Shown here one piece after another: positions 29,009-39,119 of a stretch of DNA of 64,000 nt (positions within the stretch are counted from its first letter, which is position 1; each line of letters begins with the position of its first letter). A model generated the notes under the pieces. It ran no database searches, was not told the DNA's origin, and saw nothing but the letters and a program-made list of their open reading frames with translations. The stretch comes from Caldinitratiruptor microaerophilus (GTDB taxonomy: Bacteria > Bacillota > Sulfobacillia > Symbiobacteriales > ZC4RG38), in the NCBI RefSeq assembly GCF_025999835.1, contig NZ_AP025628.1:2914001-2978000 (forward strand). The letters run 5' to 3'. The position numbers and the translations under genes were made by a program.

Positions 29009-30304
29009 TCACAGGTCGAAGAGGAGCTGCCGCTGGACGAGAGGGAGCACGGCCTCCCGGGCCTCGGCGGGAACGAAGAGGACGTGCCGGGTCACGGCGC
29101 GCTCCGTGATGCCCTGGAGCACCACGCTGCGCGCGGAGATCTCCTCCACCCGGAGCCTGCCCCGCTCCTCGCTGGCGATCCAGATGGGCTGCGCGCCCCC
29201 GGCCGCCGGGCTCAGGTAATAGCTGTAGGCCACGTTGTCCGCGCGGTCGACCTGGACGTAGTACTCCGGGTCCGGGAAGCCCAGGCTCGCCACCCGCTCG
29301 CGCACCGCCCGGAGCTGGTCGGGGTCGGGGGCCGCGCGCAGGGGGAGAGCCTTGAGGAGACGGCGCTCCAGCACGCGGCGGCTGAGGTCGGCCAGGGTCC
29401 GGTCGGGGGCGCGGGTCCAGGCCTTGACCGCGGCCAGCACGTCCACCTCGTCGAGGGCCAGGTAATCGGCCAGATCCGGCTCCCGCCCGGCCAGGAGCGC
29501 GGCCAGGGCCCCGGGCAGCGGGTCGGGCGCGGCCCCGGCCCGCACCAGGTCCGACGCCCGGCGCAGGAGGCCGTACAGGATCACCTCGGCCGCCCGGGTG
29601 GCCTTGTGGAAATACACGTTCCAGTACATGAAGTAGCGGGCCAGGATGAACGACTCGGCGGCCCCCTGGCCCTTGGCGGTCACGGCGAGGCGGGGGCCGC
29701 CCTCGCCCGGCACCGCGGTGAGGCACGACAGCAGGCGGTCGAGGTCGAAGCGCCCGTAGCTCACCCCGCACATGAGCGAGTCCCGCAGGAGGTAGTCCAT
29801 GCGGTCGACGTCCAGCTGGCTGGACAGGAGGTCGTGCAGGAGCGGGGGGCCGCCGCGGCCCGCCAGCAGGTCAGCGATGGCGGCCGGCCAGGTGGGATCC
29901 CGGTCCCGCAGCACCTGGTGGACGGTCGTGGAGGGCGAGGTGAGGATCCGCTCCGTCCACGCCTCGTGACTCCGGCCGGTGAGCCGCTCGAAGAGATGCG
30001 AGAAGGGGCCGTGCCCGGCGTCGTGCAGCAGGGCGGCGCACACGCCCAGGGCCCGTTCCTCCGGCTCGAGGGCGACGCCCGCCCGGGCCTGCAGGAGGTC
30101 GAGAGCCCGGCCCATCAGGTGGTACACGCCGAGGGAGTGGGCAAAGCGGGTGTGCTCGGCCCCGGGATACGAGATGAAGGACGTGCCCAGCTGCCGGATG
30201 CGGCGCAGCCGCTGCATCTCCGGCGCGTCCACCAGGGCCAGGACCGTGGGGTCCCGGACCGGGATGTCCCCGTGGACCGGGTCCCGGAAGACGTACTCCT
30301 TCAT
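29009..30304 (-). CDS. HD-domain phosphohydrolase (dGTPase/SAMHD1-like)
   Basis: 431 residues. The N-terminus KEYVFRDPVHGDIPVRD and the motif order TRFAHSLGVYH, LLHDAGHGPFSH and DVDRMDYLLRDSLMCGV match the HD superfamily branch with SAMHD1 and YwfO-like proteins (H...HD...D metal site). Such enzymes hydrolyse dNTPs to nucleosides and triphosphate. Placement directly after pyrG (CTP synthase) fits nucleotide metabolism. ATG at 30304 is chosen; a GTG at 30319 would overlap the pyrG stop by 11 nt and is an alternative for coupled translation. Confidence 0.87.
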   Translation of the reverse strand: MKEYVFRDPVHGDIPVRDPTVLALVDAPEMQRLRRIRQLGTSFISYPGAEHTRFAHSLGVYHLMGRALDLLQARAGVALEPEERALGVCAALLHDAGHGPFSHLFERLTGRSHEAWTERILTSPSTTVHQVLRDRDPTWPAAIADLLAGRGGPPLLHDLLSSQLDVDRMDYLLRDSLMCGVSYGRFDLDRLLSCLTAVPGEGGPRLAVTAKGQGAAESFILARYFMYWNVYFHKATRAAEVILYGLLRRASDLVRAGAAPDPLPGALAALLAGREPDLADYLALDEVDVLAAVKAWTRAPDRTLADLSRRVLERRLLKALPLRAAPDPDQLRAVRERVASLGFPDPEYYVQVDRADNVAYSYYLSPAAGGAQPIWIASEERGRLRVEEISARSVVLQGITERAVTRHVLFVPAEAREAVLPLVQRQLLFDL

Positions 30305-30308
30305 CGCT

Positions 30309-32120
<1,812 letters not shown>

Positions 32121-32152
32121 TTATAGCGGCGGGTCGGGGACCGGGCAACGGC

Positions 32153-32599
32153 TCACATCTCTTCGTCCTCGTCGGTATCGTAATCCTCCGCGTCGTAGTC
32201 CAGCAGGCCCTCGTCCTCGCTCTCCTCGTCCTCGTCCTCCTGCAGCCCGTTCTCGTCGTCCTCCAGGCCCAGTTCGTCGTCCTCCGGGATCAGTTCCCGG
32301 CGCGGCCGCGGCGGAGCCGGAGATCCGGAGCGGATGCGGATGATCTTGGTTCCGCCCTTCGGCTGCCAGTCCCGCAGGCCCCATTCTCCGTTGCCCTGGT
32401 GGATGAAGCGCGAGTCGAGGTTGATCTCGGTGTGGATCTGGGCGATGACCCGGCCGGGGTTGTCGAGCGGGATCGCCTTCACCTTGAGGATCTCCTGGAT
32501 GAGCTCCTTGAAGTGGATGGCACGGCCCCGGTTCTTGAGGATGTGGTACGCCAGGTCGGTGACGGACATGTCCGCGCGCAGCTCGTCCGGGACACCCAT
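32153..32599 (-). CDS. rpoE: DNA-directed RNA polymerase subunit delta
   Basis: 148 residues: N-terminal HARE-HTH domain (LAYHILKNRGRAIHFKELIQEIL, ending in GNGEWGLRDW) and a very acidic C-terminal tail from about residue 100, made almost entirely of Asp and Glu. This two-part design is diagnostic of the Gram-positive delta subunit, which speeds RNA polymerase recycling and tunes iNTP sensitivity. ATG at 32599; the SD (AGGAG) is about 12 nt away, so another start (M11) is possible. It sits upstream of pyrG as in Bacillus. Confidence 0.9.
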   Translation of the reverse strand: MGVPDELRADMSVTDLAYHILKNRGRAIHFKELIQEILKVKAIPLDNPGRVIAQIHTEINLDSRFIHQGNGEWGLRDWQPKGGTKIIRIRSGSPAPPRPRRELIPEDDELGLEDDENGLQEDEDEESEDEGLLDYDAEDYDTDEDEEM

Positions 32600-32785
32600 C
32601 GCTCGATCACGCTCCTGGGAGACGTGGGCCTGGAGGCTGGCGAACCGCCAATAGATTCGTCCCGGTGGCGGAATTTCCTTCTCCGCACCAACGAATGCCG
32701 CCAGTCCAGCGAGCCTCGTGCCCGCGCTCTGCTTCCGTGTGGCCGCGGGGCGCGGTCCGGCCGCACCCGGCTACCCAGTAGACGT

Positions 32786-32814
32786 ATTGTGAGGCGCGCA
32801 CGGCCGGGTGTCAA
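32786..32814 (-). promoter_or_regulatory. sigma-A-type promoter of rpoE overlapping the patatin stop codon
   Basis: Minus strand: -35 TTGACA (32814-32809), 17-nt spacer, -10 CACAAT (32791-32786). The TTGA of the -35 box contains the TGA stop of the upstream patatin gene. Predicted leader to the rpoE ATG is about 180 nt. Confidence 0.65.
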
Positions 32815-33623
32815 GAGAGCGTGCGCGTGGCGGCCCGTCCGGCGCGGAGGCGCTCCAGGTCGGCGCGGATGCGCGGGACCGCGGCGAAGGTGGCCCTGCG
32901 TCCGGCCTCCACCATCTCGGACACACGCTCGAGCTCGACCACGCTGAACTCGCTGAGGTCGGGGCGGATCGCCACGTCCGCCTGCGCGAGACTGGCCTCG
33001 ATCTGCGGCCGCTGCAGGAGCGCCAGGGTGTACAGGAGGATGTGGAGCAGGTTCCGGGGGGGCCTCAGCCGGTCACGGGGCCTGTTCAGGTCGACGCCGA
33101 TCACGTAGTCGGCGCCCATGGCCCGGCAGACCGAGACGGGCACGTTGTTGACGATGCCCCCGTCCACCAGGAGCCGCGCCCCCATGCGCACCGGCAGGAA
33201 CACCCCGGGCATGGAGGCGCTGGCCCGCACCGCCGGGGCCACCCGGCCCTCGCGGAAGACCACCTCTTCCCCGGTGAGGAGGTCGCACGCGACCGCCGCG
33301 AAGGGGATGCGAAGCTGCGAGAACTCGAGGTCGCCGATGTTGCCGCGCAGGAGCTGTTCCAGGCCCTCGGCGTCCAGGAGGCCGTCGCGGCGGAGCCGGA
33401 GGCGGACGAGCCCCCGCCAGTTCAGCTCCCGCGCCACCCGCTCCAGCAGCCACGGGTCGAGGCCGGCGGCGTAGAGGGCTCCCACGATGCTTCCCGCCGA
33501 GGTCCCTGCGACGATGTGGATGGGGATGCCGGACTCCTCCAGGGCCTGCAGCACCCCCACGTGGGCGATGCCCCGGGCGACCCCTCCGCCGAGCGCCAGC
33601 CCCACCTTGACTTCCTGGGACAC
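32811..33623 (-). CDS. patatin-like phospholipase (RssA-like)
   Basis: 270-residue bacterial patatin family lipid hydrolase. Oxyanion loop GGGVARG near residue 13, nucleophile in GTSAGS, and catalytic Asp in VDGGIVNNVP: the Ser-Asp dyad is intact. I choose the GTG at 33623 with GAGGTG 7 nt upstream; upstream in-frame codons are low complexity. Substrate unknown (phospholipid or acyl ester). It lies upstream of rpoE with which it may share partial read-through, and downstream of the anti-sigma gene. Confidence 0.9.
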   Translation of the reverse strand: MSQEVKVGLALGGGVARGIAHVGVLQALEESGIPIHIVAGTSAGSIVGALYAAGLDPWLLERVARELNWRGLVRLRLRRDGLLDAEGLEQLLRGNIGDLEFSQLRIPFAAVACDLLTGEEVVFREGRVAPAVRASASMPGVFLPVRMGARLLVDGGIVNNVPVSVCRAMGADYVIGVDLNRPRDRLRPPRNLLHILLYTLALLQRPQIEASLAQADVAIRPDLSEFSVVELERVSEMVEAGRRATFAAVPRIRADLERLRAGRAATRTLS

Positions 33624-33696
33624 GGCCCACCACCTCGCCTCGCGGCCGGCACCCGGCCAGCCCCGGGCGTCCCGGGGGCCGGGTGGCCCACTTCCT

Positions 33697-33702
33697 ATTC
33701 TA
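33697..33702 (-). promoter_or_regulatory. possible -10 box for the patatin gene
   Basis: TAGAAT on the minus strand about 74 nt upstream of the patatin GTG start. The -35 region (GTACTT at 17-nt spacing) matches poorly, so this is tentative. Confidence 0.3.
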
Positions 33703-33792
33703 GCCACCGCCGGGCGCGAAAGTACCGGGGCGCAGGGACCCCGGCGACACACTTTCTCTGGCTGGAACCCGCCGGGCGGGACCTGCGGAGCG

Positions 33793-34569
33793 CTAGCGCC
33801 GGGCGGCGGCCGGGAACTCCACCTCCAGCGCGTGCTCGCCCTCACCCAGGCGGAGGACCAGCGGGGCCCCCGCCGGCGCCGCCTCGTACGTGGCCACCAC
33901 GCGCACGGGTCCGCCGCCCTCGCCCGTCACCTCGGCCCGGCGCAGGGTCAGGGCGCGCCCGCCGGCGTACAGCGCCGCCAGGCCCGGTCGGGCCCCGGCC
34001 CCCGCCCCCTCGCCGTCCAGGCTGTAGACGACGACCGTCGCCGCCGGGCCGTGGGTCACCGTGTGCACGGTCAGCGTCACCCCGCCGGCGGTGGCCGACC
34101 GGTCCACCCGCACGGGCACTCCGCCCTGCGGCCGCAGGAGCCCCACGAGGCTCCCCACGACCGGCAGCTCGCCGGGCCGCACGGCCGGCGTGCTCACCAG
34201 CAGGAGCCCGGCGACCGTCGCGGCCGCCAGCGCCATGGCCAGCGTCATCCGCCGCCCGGCGCGGCCGGCCATCACCGGCCGCGCCCCGGGGCTCGCCAGC
34301 GCCAGCACCTCCTCGAGGTCGACCGGACGTGGGCCGGCCTGTCGGACCGCGTCGCGCAGGACGGCCTCGAGGCCGGCCGGCGCCGGGCCGGTCTCCACCC
34401 ACGCCCGCAGCTCCCGGGCGACGAAGCCTGCTACCGATCGCATGCCCGCCAGCTCCCCCGCGCACTCGGGGCAGGCGGCGATGTGGTCGATGAGGGGCTG
34501 CGCCGCCGCGGGGTCGAGGGCTCCGACCGCCAGCGCCGCCAGATCGCCCCGGTACCGTTCGCAGCTCAT
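33793..34569 (-). CDS. zinc-binding anti-sigma factor (ZAS family) with one transmembrane helix
   Basis: 258 residues. The N-terminal zinc anti-sigma module has the HxxxCxxC motif HIAACPECAGE; a helix follows, then one transmembrane segment (about 108-125, TLAMALAAATVAGLLLVS) and an extracytoplasmic domain of about 130 residues rich in beta strands. This is the layout of membrane anti-sigma factors that hold an ECF sigma until a wall or membrane signal is sensed. Its ATG overlaps the sigma factor stop (ATGA), so the pair is translationally coupled and balanced. Confidence 0.87.
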   Translation of the reverse strand: MSCERYRGDLAALAVGALDPAAAQPLIDHIAACPECAGELAGMRSVAGFVARELRAWVETGPAPAGLEAVLRDAVRQAGPRPVDLEEVLALASPGARPVMAGRAGRRMTLAMALAAATVAGLLLVSTPAVRPGELPVVGSLVGLLRPQGGVPVRVDRSATAGGVTLTVHTVTHGPAATVVVYSLDGEGAGAGARPGLAALYAGGRALTLRRAEVTGEGGGPVRVVATYEAAPAGAPLVLRLGEGEHALEVEFPAAARR

Positions 34570-35090
34570 ACCGCCCCTGCCCCCCTCGCCTCGGCCCCGG
34601 GCCCGGCCAGCATCTCCCGGAGGCGCCGCAGCGCCACGTGCAACCGGGATTTCACCGTCCCCACGGGGATGTCGAGCGCTCGCCCGATCTCCTCGAGGGA
34701 CATGTCCTCGAGGAACCGCAGCACGACCACGGCCCGGTAGCGGTCGTCAAGGCGCCGCACGGCGTCCCAGACATCGCCCTGGAGCTCAGGCGGCGGGCCC
34801 TCGGGATCCGGGTGGAGCGCCTCGGGCCGCTCCACCGGGATCACCCGCAGCCGCCGGCGCAGGATCTGGGTGGCGCTGTTCACCACGATGCGCCGCATCC
34901 ACGTGGGGAAGGCAGCCTGGCCGCCGCGCAGCTGCGGGTACGCCCGGAATGCCCGGATCACGGCGTCCTGGAGCGCGTCGCGCGCGTCGGCGTCGCTGCC
35001 CAGGATGGCCAGCGCCAGGCGGTAGAGCTTCCCCTGCTCCGGCTCCAGGAGGCGGAAGAACTCGTCTTCCAGCGTCTGTGACCGGCCCAT
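34566..35090 (-). CDS. ECF-subfamily RNA polymerase sigma factor
   Basis: 174 residues with sigma region 2 (ALAILGSDADARDALQDAVIRAFRAY, then TWMRRIVVNSATQILRRR) and region 4 (RYRAVVVLRFLEDMSLEEIGRALDIPVGTVKSRLHVALRRLRE). Directs RNA polymerase to a stress or envelope regulon and is controlled by the coupled anti-sigma factor downstream. ATG at 35090. Upstream lies speB after 105 nt, so this may be an autoregulated transcript, though I could not convincingly fix an ECF promoter there. Confidence 0.93.
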   Translation of the reverse strand: MGRSQTLEDEFFRLLEPEQGKLYRLALAILGSDADARDALQDAVIRAFRAYPQLRGGQAAFPTWMRRIVVNSATQILRRRLRVIPVERPEALHPDPEGPPPELQGDVWDAVRRLDDRYRAVVVLRFLEDMSLEEIGRALDIPVGTVKSRLHVALRRLREMLAGPGAEARGAGAV

Positions 35091-35195
35091 GGTCGGCGGA
35101 CTCCCTCCCCGAGGGGCTCCCGGGACCGCCCGGCCGCAGGGCCGGGGGTGTGTTCCTACGGTTGAGAGCGCTCAAGCCCCTGCAAGGGTTCGCGC

Positions 35196-36080
35196 TCAGC
35201 GCCCGAACGCGAGCAGGGCCTCCCGGACGATGAGAGCCCCCACAACGGCGGTGCGGCCGGTGGGGTCGAGGTCGGGTGCGGCCTCCACGAGGTCGAAGCC
35301 CACGACGCGCAGGTCGCCGAGCACGCGCAGCGCCTCGAGGAGCTCCCGCACGTCGATCCCTCCCGGTTCCGGGGTGCCCGTCCCCGGGGCGAACGCCGGG
35401 TCCAGGACGTCCAGGTCGAGGGTGACGTAGACGGGCCGGCCGCGCAGGTCCCCGACCGCCGCGCGCAGCGGCTCCAGCACCCGGTGGGGCCAGAGGTGGG
35501 CGTGCCGCCGGGCGTACTCGTACTCTTCGCGGGTGCCGGACCGGATGCCGAACTGGTAGAGCCTGTCCGGCGCCACGTGCTCCAGGCAGCGGCGGATCAC
35601 CGTCGCGTGGGACAGCCGGTTGCCGAGGTACTCCTCGCGCAGGTCCGCGTGCGCGTCGAGGTGGACGAGCGCGAGGTCGGGGTGGCGGCGCGCCACGGCC
35701 TCGAGCACCGGCAGCGTGGACAGGTGCTCGCCCCCGACCATGAAGGGGATCTTGCCGTCGGACACGACCCGGTCGGCGACCCGGCCGACGGCGGCCAGGG
35801 ACGCCTCCAGCTGCCCGATCGGCAGTGCGACGTCGCCCAGGTCGCACGATGCCACCTCGTCCAGGCCGGCCTCCTGGTGGTAGCTCCAGTCCTCGAGGCC
35901 GTACGACGCCTCCCGCAGCCTGGCCGGGCCGAAGCGGGCGCCGGGGCGGTACGAGGTGGTGAGGTCGAGCGGCACCCCGAAGATGGCCACCCGGGCCGAC
36001 GCGTAGTCGTCCGAAGTGCCGAGGAACCGGTCGAGCCGCTCGAGGGGCAGGCCCTGCAGGGCCCGGTCCGCCAGGCCCAT
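35196..36080 (-). CDS. speB: agmatinase
   Basis: Arginase-superfamily Mn2+ enzyme, 294 residues, hydrolysing agmatine to putrescine and urea. The metal-binding motifs are GGEHLST, HLDAHADLREEY and TLDLDVLDPAFAPGTGTPEPGG, and the protein starts [22 protein letters not shown] at 36080 overlaps the speE stop by one base (TGATG), so translation is coupled. With speE upstream this is the Bacillus speE-speB operon. The putative arginine decarboxylase at 54959 would supply its substrate. Confidence 0.93.
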   Translation of the reverse strand: MGLADRALQGLPLERLDRFLGTSDDYASARVAIFGVPLDLTTSYRPGARFGPARLREASYGLEDWSYHQEAGLDEVASCDLGDVALPIGQLEASLAAVGRVADRVVSDGKIPFMVGGEHLSTLPVLEAVARRHPDLALVHLDAHADLREEYLGNRLSHATVIRRCLEHVAPDRLYQFGIRSGTREEYEYARRHAHLWPHRVLEPLRAAVGDLRGRPVYVTLDLDVLDPAFAPGTGTPEPGGIDVRELLEALRVLGDLRVVGFDLVEAAPDLDPTGRTAVVGALIVREALLAFGR

Positions 36081-37015
36081 CAGCCCTCCGCCCCCCCGTC
36101 CGGCTCGGCCCGCCAGCGCTCCGGCGCCATCCCCGGCAGCCCCGCCGGCAGCACGATGCCCTTCTCGCGGGCCGCCTTCTGCGCCTCCCAGGTGAGGTGG
36201 CGGGCGAAGGGGGGCAGCACGAACGCCGCCCGGTGCATGTCGGGGTCGTAGTAGCGAGTCTCCATGTCCCGGAACCGGTCGCCGAACTCGACCTTGCGGG
36301 GGTCGTGCCGCTTGGACCCCAGCGTGATGCTCCACATGCCCGTGGGGTAGGTGGGCACGGCGGCGAAGTAGAAGGTGGTGATCGGGAAGATCTCGCCCAC
36401 CCGGCGCTGGATGTCGCGCAGGAAGACGGGGTTCACGAAGGGCGATTCGGTCTGCGCCACGAACACGCCGTCGTCGGTCAGGCACTCGTGCACGCTCCGG
36501 TAGAACTCCCGGGAGAACAGGCCCACGGCGGGCCCCACGGGGTCGGTGCTGTCGACGATCACGACGTCGAACGCGTTCTTGTGCTCCGCCACGTAGCGGA
36601 TGCCGTCGCCGACCTCGATGCGGCAGCGGGGATCGTCGAGGGCCCGGCTGATCGTCGGGAAGTACCGGCGCGACACCTCGATGACCCGCTCGTCGATCTC
36701 GGCCAAGACGGCCTCCTCCACCGTGGGGTGCTTGAGCACCTCGCGGATCACGCCGCCGTCCCCGCCGCCCACCACCAGGACCCGCCGCGGGTTGGGGTGG
36801 GTGAAGAGGGGCACGTGCGCCATCATCTCGTGGTAGACGAACTCGTCCGCCTCCGTGGTCATGATGAACCCATCGAGGACGAGCATTCGCCCGAACTGGT
36901 GGGTGTCCACCACCAGCAGCTCCTGGTACGGCGTCGTCTCCCGGTGGAGGGTCGACCGCACCCGCAGCGAGAACGCCATGTGGTCCGTCTGCTTCTCCGT
37001 GAACCACAGCTCCAA
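36080..37015 (-). CDS. speE: spermidine synthase (aminopropyltransferase)
   Basis: 311 residues, transfers the aminopropyl group from decarboxylated SAM to putrescine. Seen: N-terminal beta-domain ([29 protein letters not shown]), SAM-binding motif [19 protein letters not shown] and the catalytic DSTDPVGPA segment. I choose the TTG at 37015 with AGGGGGG 9 nt upstream. It is the first gene of the speE-speB pair. The C-terminal 40 residues extend beyond the fold in a Pro/Ala-rich tail. Confidence 0.93.
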   Translation of the reverse strand: MELWFTEKQTDHMAFSLRVRSTLHRETTPYQELLVVDTHQFGRMLVLDGFIMTTEADEFVYHEMMAHVPLFTHPNPRRVLVVGGGDGGVIREVLKHPTVEEAVLAEIDERVIEVSRRYFPTISRALDDPRCRIEVGDGIRYVAEHKNAFDVVIVDSTDPVGPAVGLFSREFYRSVHECLTDDGVFVAQTESPFVNPVFLRDIQRRVGEIFPITTFYFAAVPTYPTGMWSITLGSKRHDPRKVEFGDRFRDMETRYYDPDMHRAAFVLPPFARHLTWEAQKAAREKGIVLPAGLPGMAPERWRAEPDGGAEG

Positions 37016-37125
37016 CCCGCCAAGCCCCCCTGTGCCGGCCGGCGCGCCCTTTCCGCCGCCGCCGCCTCGTGACCATCCGGAAGGAGTATAGCACCGACGG
37101 GCCGGCGTGTCTCGCCAGACACGTG

Positions 37126-38031
37126 TCAGCCGCGGTGGCGGAGGCGGGGGTCGAGAAGGTCGCGCAGGCCGTCGCCCAGGAGGTTGAAGCCCAGGACGGC
37201 CAGCATGATCGCCATCCCCGGGAAGGTCACCACCCAGGGGGCGGTCTGGAGGAACTCGCGGGCCCGGGACAGCATGGCGCCCCACTCGGCGGCCGGCGGG
37301 GCGGCACCGAGGCCGAGGAAGCTGAGGCCCGCCACCTCCAGGATCGCCGAGCCGATGCTCATGGTCGACTGCACGATGAGAGGTGCCAGAGCCCCCGGCA
37401 GGACGTGACGCCAGATGACCCGCGCCGTCGGCATCCCGGCGGCCCGGGCGGCCTCCACGTACTCCAGCTCGCGGATCGACAGCACGGAGGACCGGACCAG
37501 GCGGGCGTAGATGGGGACGTTCACGATCGCGACCGCGACCACCGCGTTGGTCAGGCTGGGCCCGAGGATCGCCGTGATGGCGATTGCCAGGAGGGTGCTC
37601 GGGAAGGCGAGCATGATGTCGATGACCCGCATGGTGAGCAGGTCCAGCCACCCGCCCAGGTAGCCGGAGACCGCGCCGACCGCGGTGCCGGCGACCAGCG
37701 CCAGGCCCACTGAGGTGACCCCGACCAGGAGCGAGAGGCGCGCCCCGTACATGAGGCGGGTCAGCATGTCGCGCCCCAGCTCGTCCGTCCCCAGGAGGTG
37801 ACCGGGTCCGGGCGGCCGGGCGATCCGGGCCAGGTCGTTCTTGTACGGGTCATAGGGGGAGAGGACCGGCGCCAGGAGGGCGACCAGCACCAGAGCGAGC
37901 ACGATCGTCCCGCCGACCATGGCCCCCCGGTGCCGGAGCACGCGCCGCAGGCCCCGCCACAGGGCGCCCTGCTGCGTGGGGTCGGCGGCGGGGGCGCCCC
38001 CGGCCTGCCCGGCGCGCACCGCCTCACGCAT
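37126..38031 (-). CDS. peptide-type ABC transporter permease (DppC/OppC family)
   Basis: 301-residue inner-membrane permease with an N-terminal OppC-type segment ([36 protein letters not shown]), six predicted helices and the EAA loop [25 protein letters not shown] that docks with the ATPase. The ATG lies inside the end of dppB (8-bp overlap), so it is coupled. The partner is the permease upstream and the substrate-binding protein at 39120. No ATPase genes follow; the next gene is speE. Substrate may be a peptide or nickel; not decidable. Confidence 0.9.
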   Translation of the reverse strand: MREAVRAGQAGGAPAADPTQQGALWRGLRRVLRHRGAMVGGTIVLALVLVALLAPVLSPYDPYKNDLARIARPPGPGHLLGTDELGRDMLTRLMYGARLSLLVGVTSVGLALVAGTAVGAVSGYLGGWLDLLTMRVIDIMLAFPSTLLAIAITAILGPSLTNAVVAVAIVNVPIYARLVRSSVLSIRELEYVEAARAAGMPTARVIWRHVLPGALAPLIVQSTMSIGSAILEVAGLSFLGLGAAPPAAEWGAMLSRAREFLQTAPWVVTFPGMAIMLAVLGFNLLGDGLRDLLDPRLRHRG

Positions 38032-39028
38032 AGCGGATCCGGGGGTCGATGACGGCGTAGAGCAGGTCGACCACCAGGTTCACCACCACGAACGCCAGGG
38101 CGATCAGGAGGATGCCGCCCTGCACCACCGGGTAGTCGCGGGCGTAGATCGCCAGCACGATGTACCGGCCGATGCCGGGCCAGGAGAACACGGTCTCGGT
38201 CAGCACGGCCCCGCCGAGGAGGAGTCCCACCTCCAGGCCCGTGATGGTCACCACGGGCAGGAGAGCGTTGCGCAGGACGTGCTTGAAGATCACCACCCGC
38301 TCGGAGAGGCCCTTCGCCCGGGCGGTCCGTACGTAGTCGAGCCCGAGCACCTCCAGGATGGTCGAGCGGGTCATCCGGGCGATGATCGAGAGCGGGATGC
38401 TGGCCAGCGCCACCGCCGGGAGGACGAGGTGGCGGAAGGCGTCCACGAAGACGGTCCACTGGCCGCGCAGGAGCATCTCGAAGAACACGAAGTCGGTCGC
38501 CCCCCGCCAGCCGAGGCGGGGGTCGACCCGTCCGGCCGCGGGCAGCCAGCGCAGGTCGACGGCGAACACCATGAGGAGGACGAGCCCCAGCCAGAAGACG
38601 GGCATCGAGACGCCGAGGAGCGCCAGGGTCATCGAGCCCCAGTCGAGGAGGGTGTTGCGGTAGACGGCTGAGATGATCCCGACGAGGACTCCGACCACGG
38701 TGGCCAGGAGCATCGCCGCCAGGGTCAACTCGATGGTGGCGGGGTAGCGGTCCAGTAGCTCTTCCACCACCGGCACCTTGCTCTGGATCGACTTGCCCAG
38801 GTCGCCCTGCAGGACCCCGCCGAGGAAGCGCCAGAACTGCACGGGCAGCGGCTGGTCGAGGCCCAGCTCGTGCCGGATGGCCTCCACCTGCTCCGTCGTC
38901 GCCCGCTCGCCGGCGATCACGCGCGCCGGGTCCCCGGGGATGAGCCGGATGAGGAAGAACACGGCGACCAGAATGCCCAGCGCGGTGGGGATCACGAGCC
39001 CCACCCGCCGGGCGACGTAACGCCACAT
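38024..39028 (-). CDS. peptide-type ABC transporter permease (DppB/OppB family)
   Basis: 334-residue permease: N-terminal MWRYVARRVGLVIPTALGILVAVFFLIRLIPGDPA is the typical DppB start, and the EAA loop is VRTARAKGLSERVVIFKHVLRNALLPVVT. Six helices predicted. It pairs with the dppC-type gene downstream (8-bp overlap) and follows the substrate-binding protein gene after 91 nt that carry a hairpin. Together they form the membrane pore of an oligopeptide/dipeptide/nickel-type importer. Confidence 0.9.
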   Translation of the reverse strand: MWRYVARRVGLVIPTALGILVAVFFLIRLIPGDPARVIAGERATTEQVEAIRHELGLDQPLPVQFWRFLGGVLQGDLGKSIQSKVPVVEELLDRYPATIELTLAAMLLATVVGVLVGIISAVYRNTLLDWGSMTLALLGVSMPVFWLGLVLLMVFAVDLRWLPAAGRVDPRLGWRGATDFVFFEMLLRGQWTVFVDAFRHLVLPAVALASIPLSIIARMTRSTILEVLGLDYVRTARAKGLSERVVIFKHVLRNALLPVVTITGLEVGLLLGGAVLTETVFSWPGIGRYIVLAIYARDYPVVQGGILLIALAFVVVNLVVDLLYAVIDPRIRYA

Positions 39029-39058
39029 GCGACCTCACTCCGGAGACAGGATCGGGCC

Positions 39059-39095
39059 GCCCGGCCGGGCCGGTCCGGCGCCGGTCCGGCCGGGC
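39059..39095 (-). repeat. intercistronic hairpin between the binding-protein and permease genes
   Basis: GCCCGGCC (39059-39066) pairs with GGCCGGGC (39088-39095); the loop contains further self-complementary GGCC repeats. Such stem-loops after a binding-protein gene often raise its transcript level over the downstream permeases. Confidence 0.5.
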
Positions 39096-39119
39096 GCTGC
39101 CCGCTGGAGACCGCTCACG

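Noticed and set aside
35091-35195. Possible ECF promoter (GGAAC-like) upstream of the sigma factor
   Set aside because: A GGAAC element is present, but no convincing -10 at the right distance.
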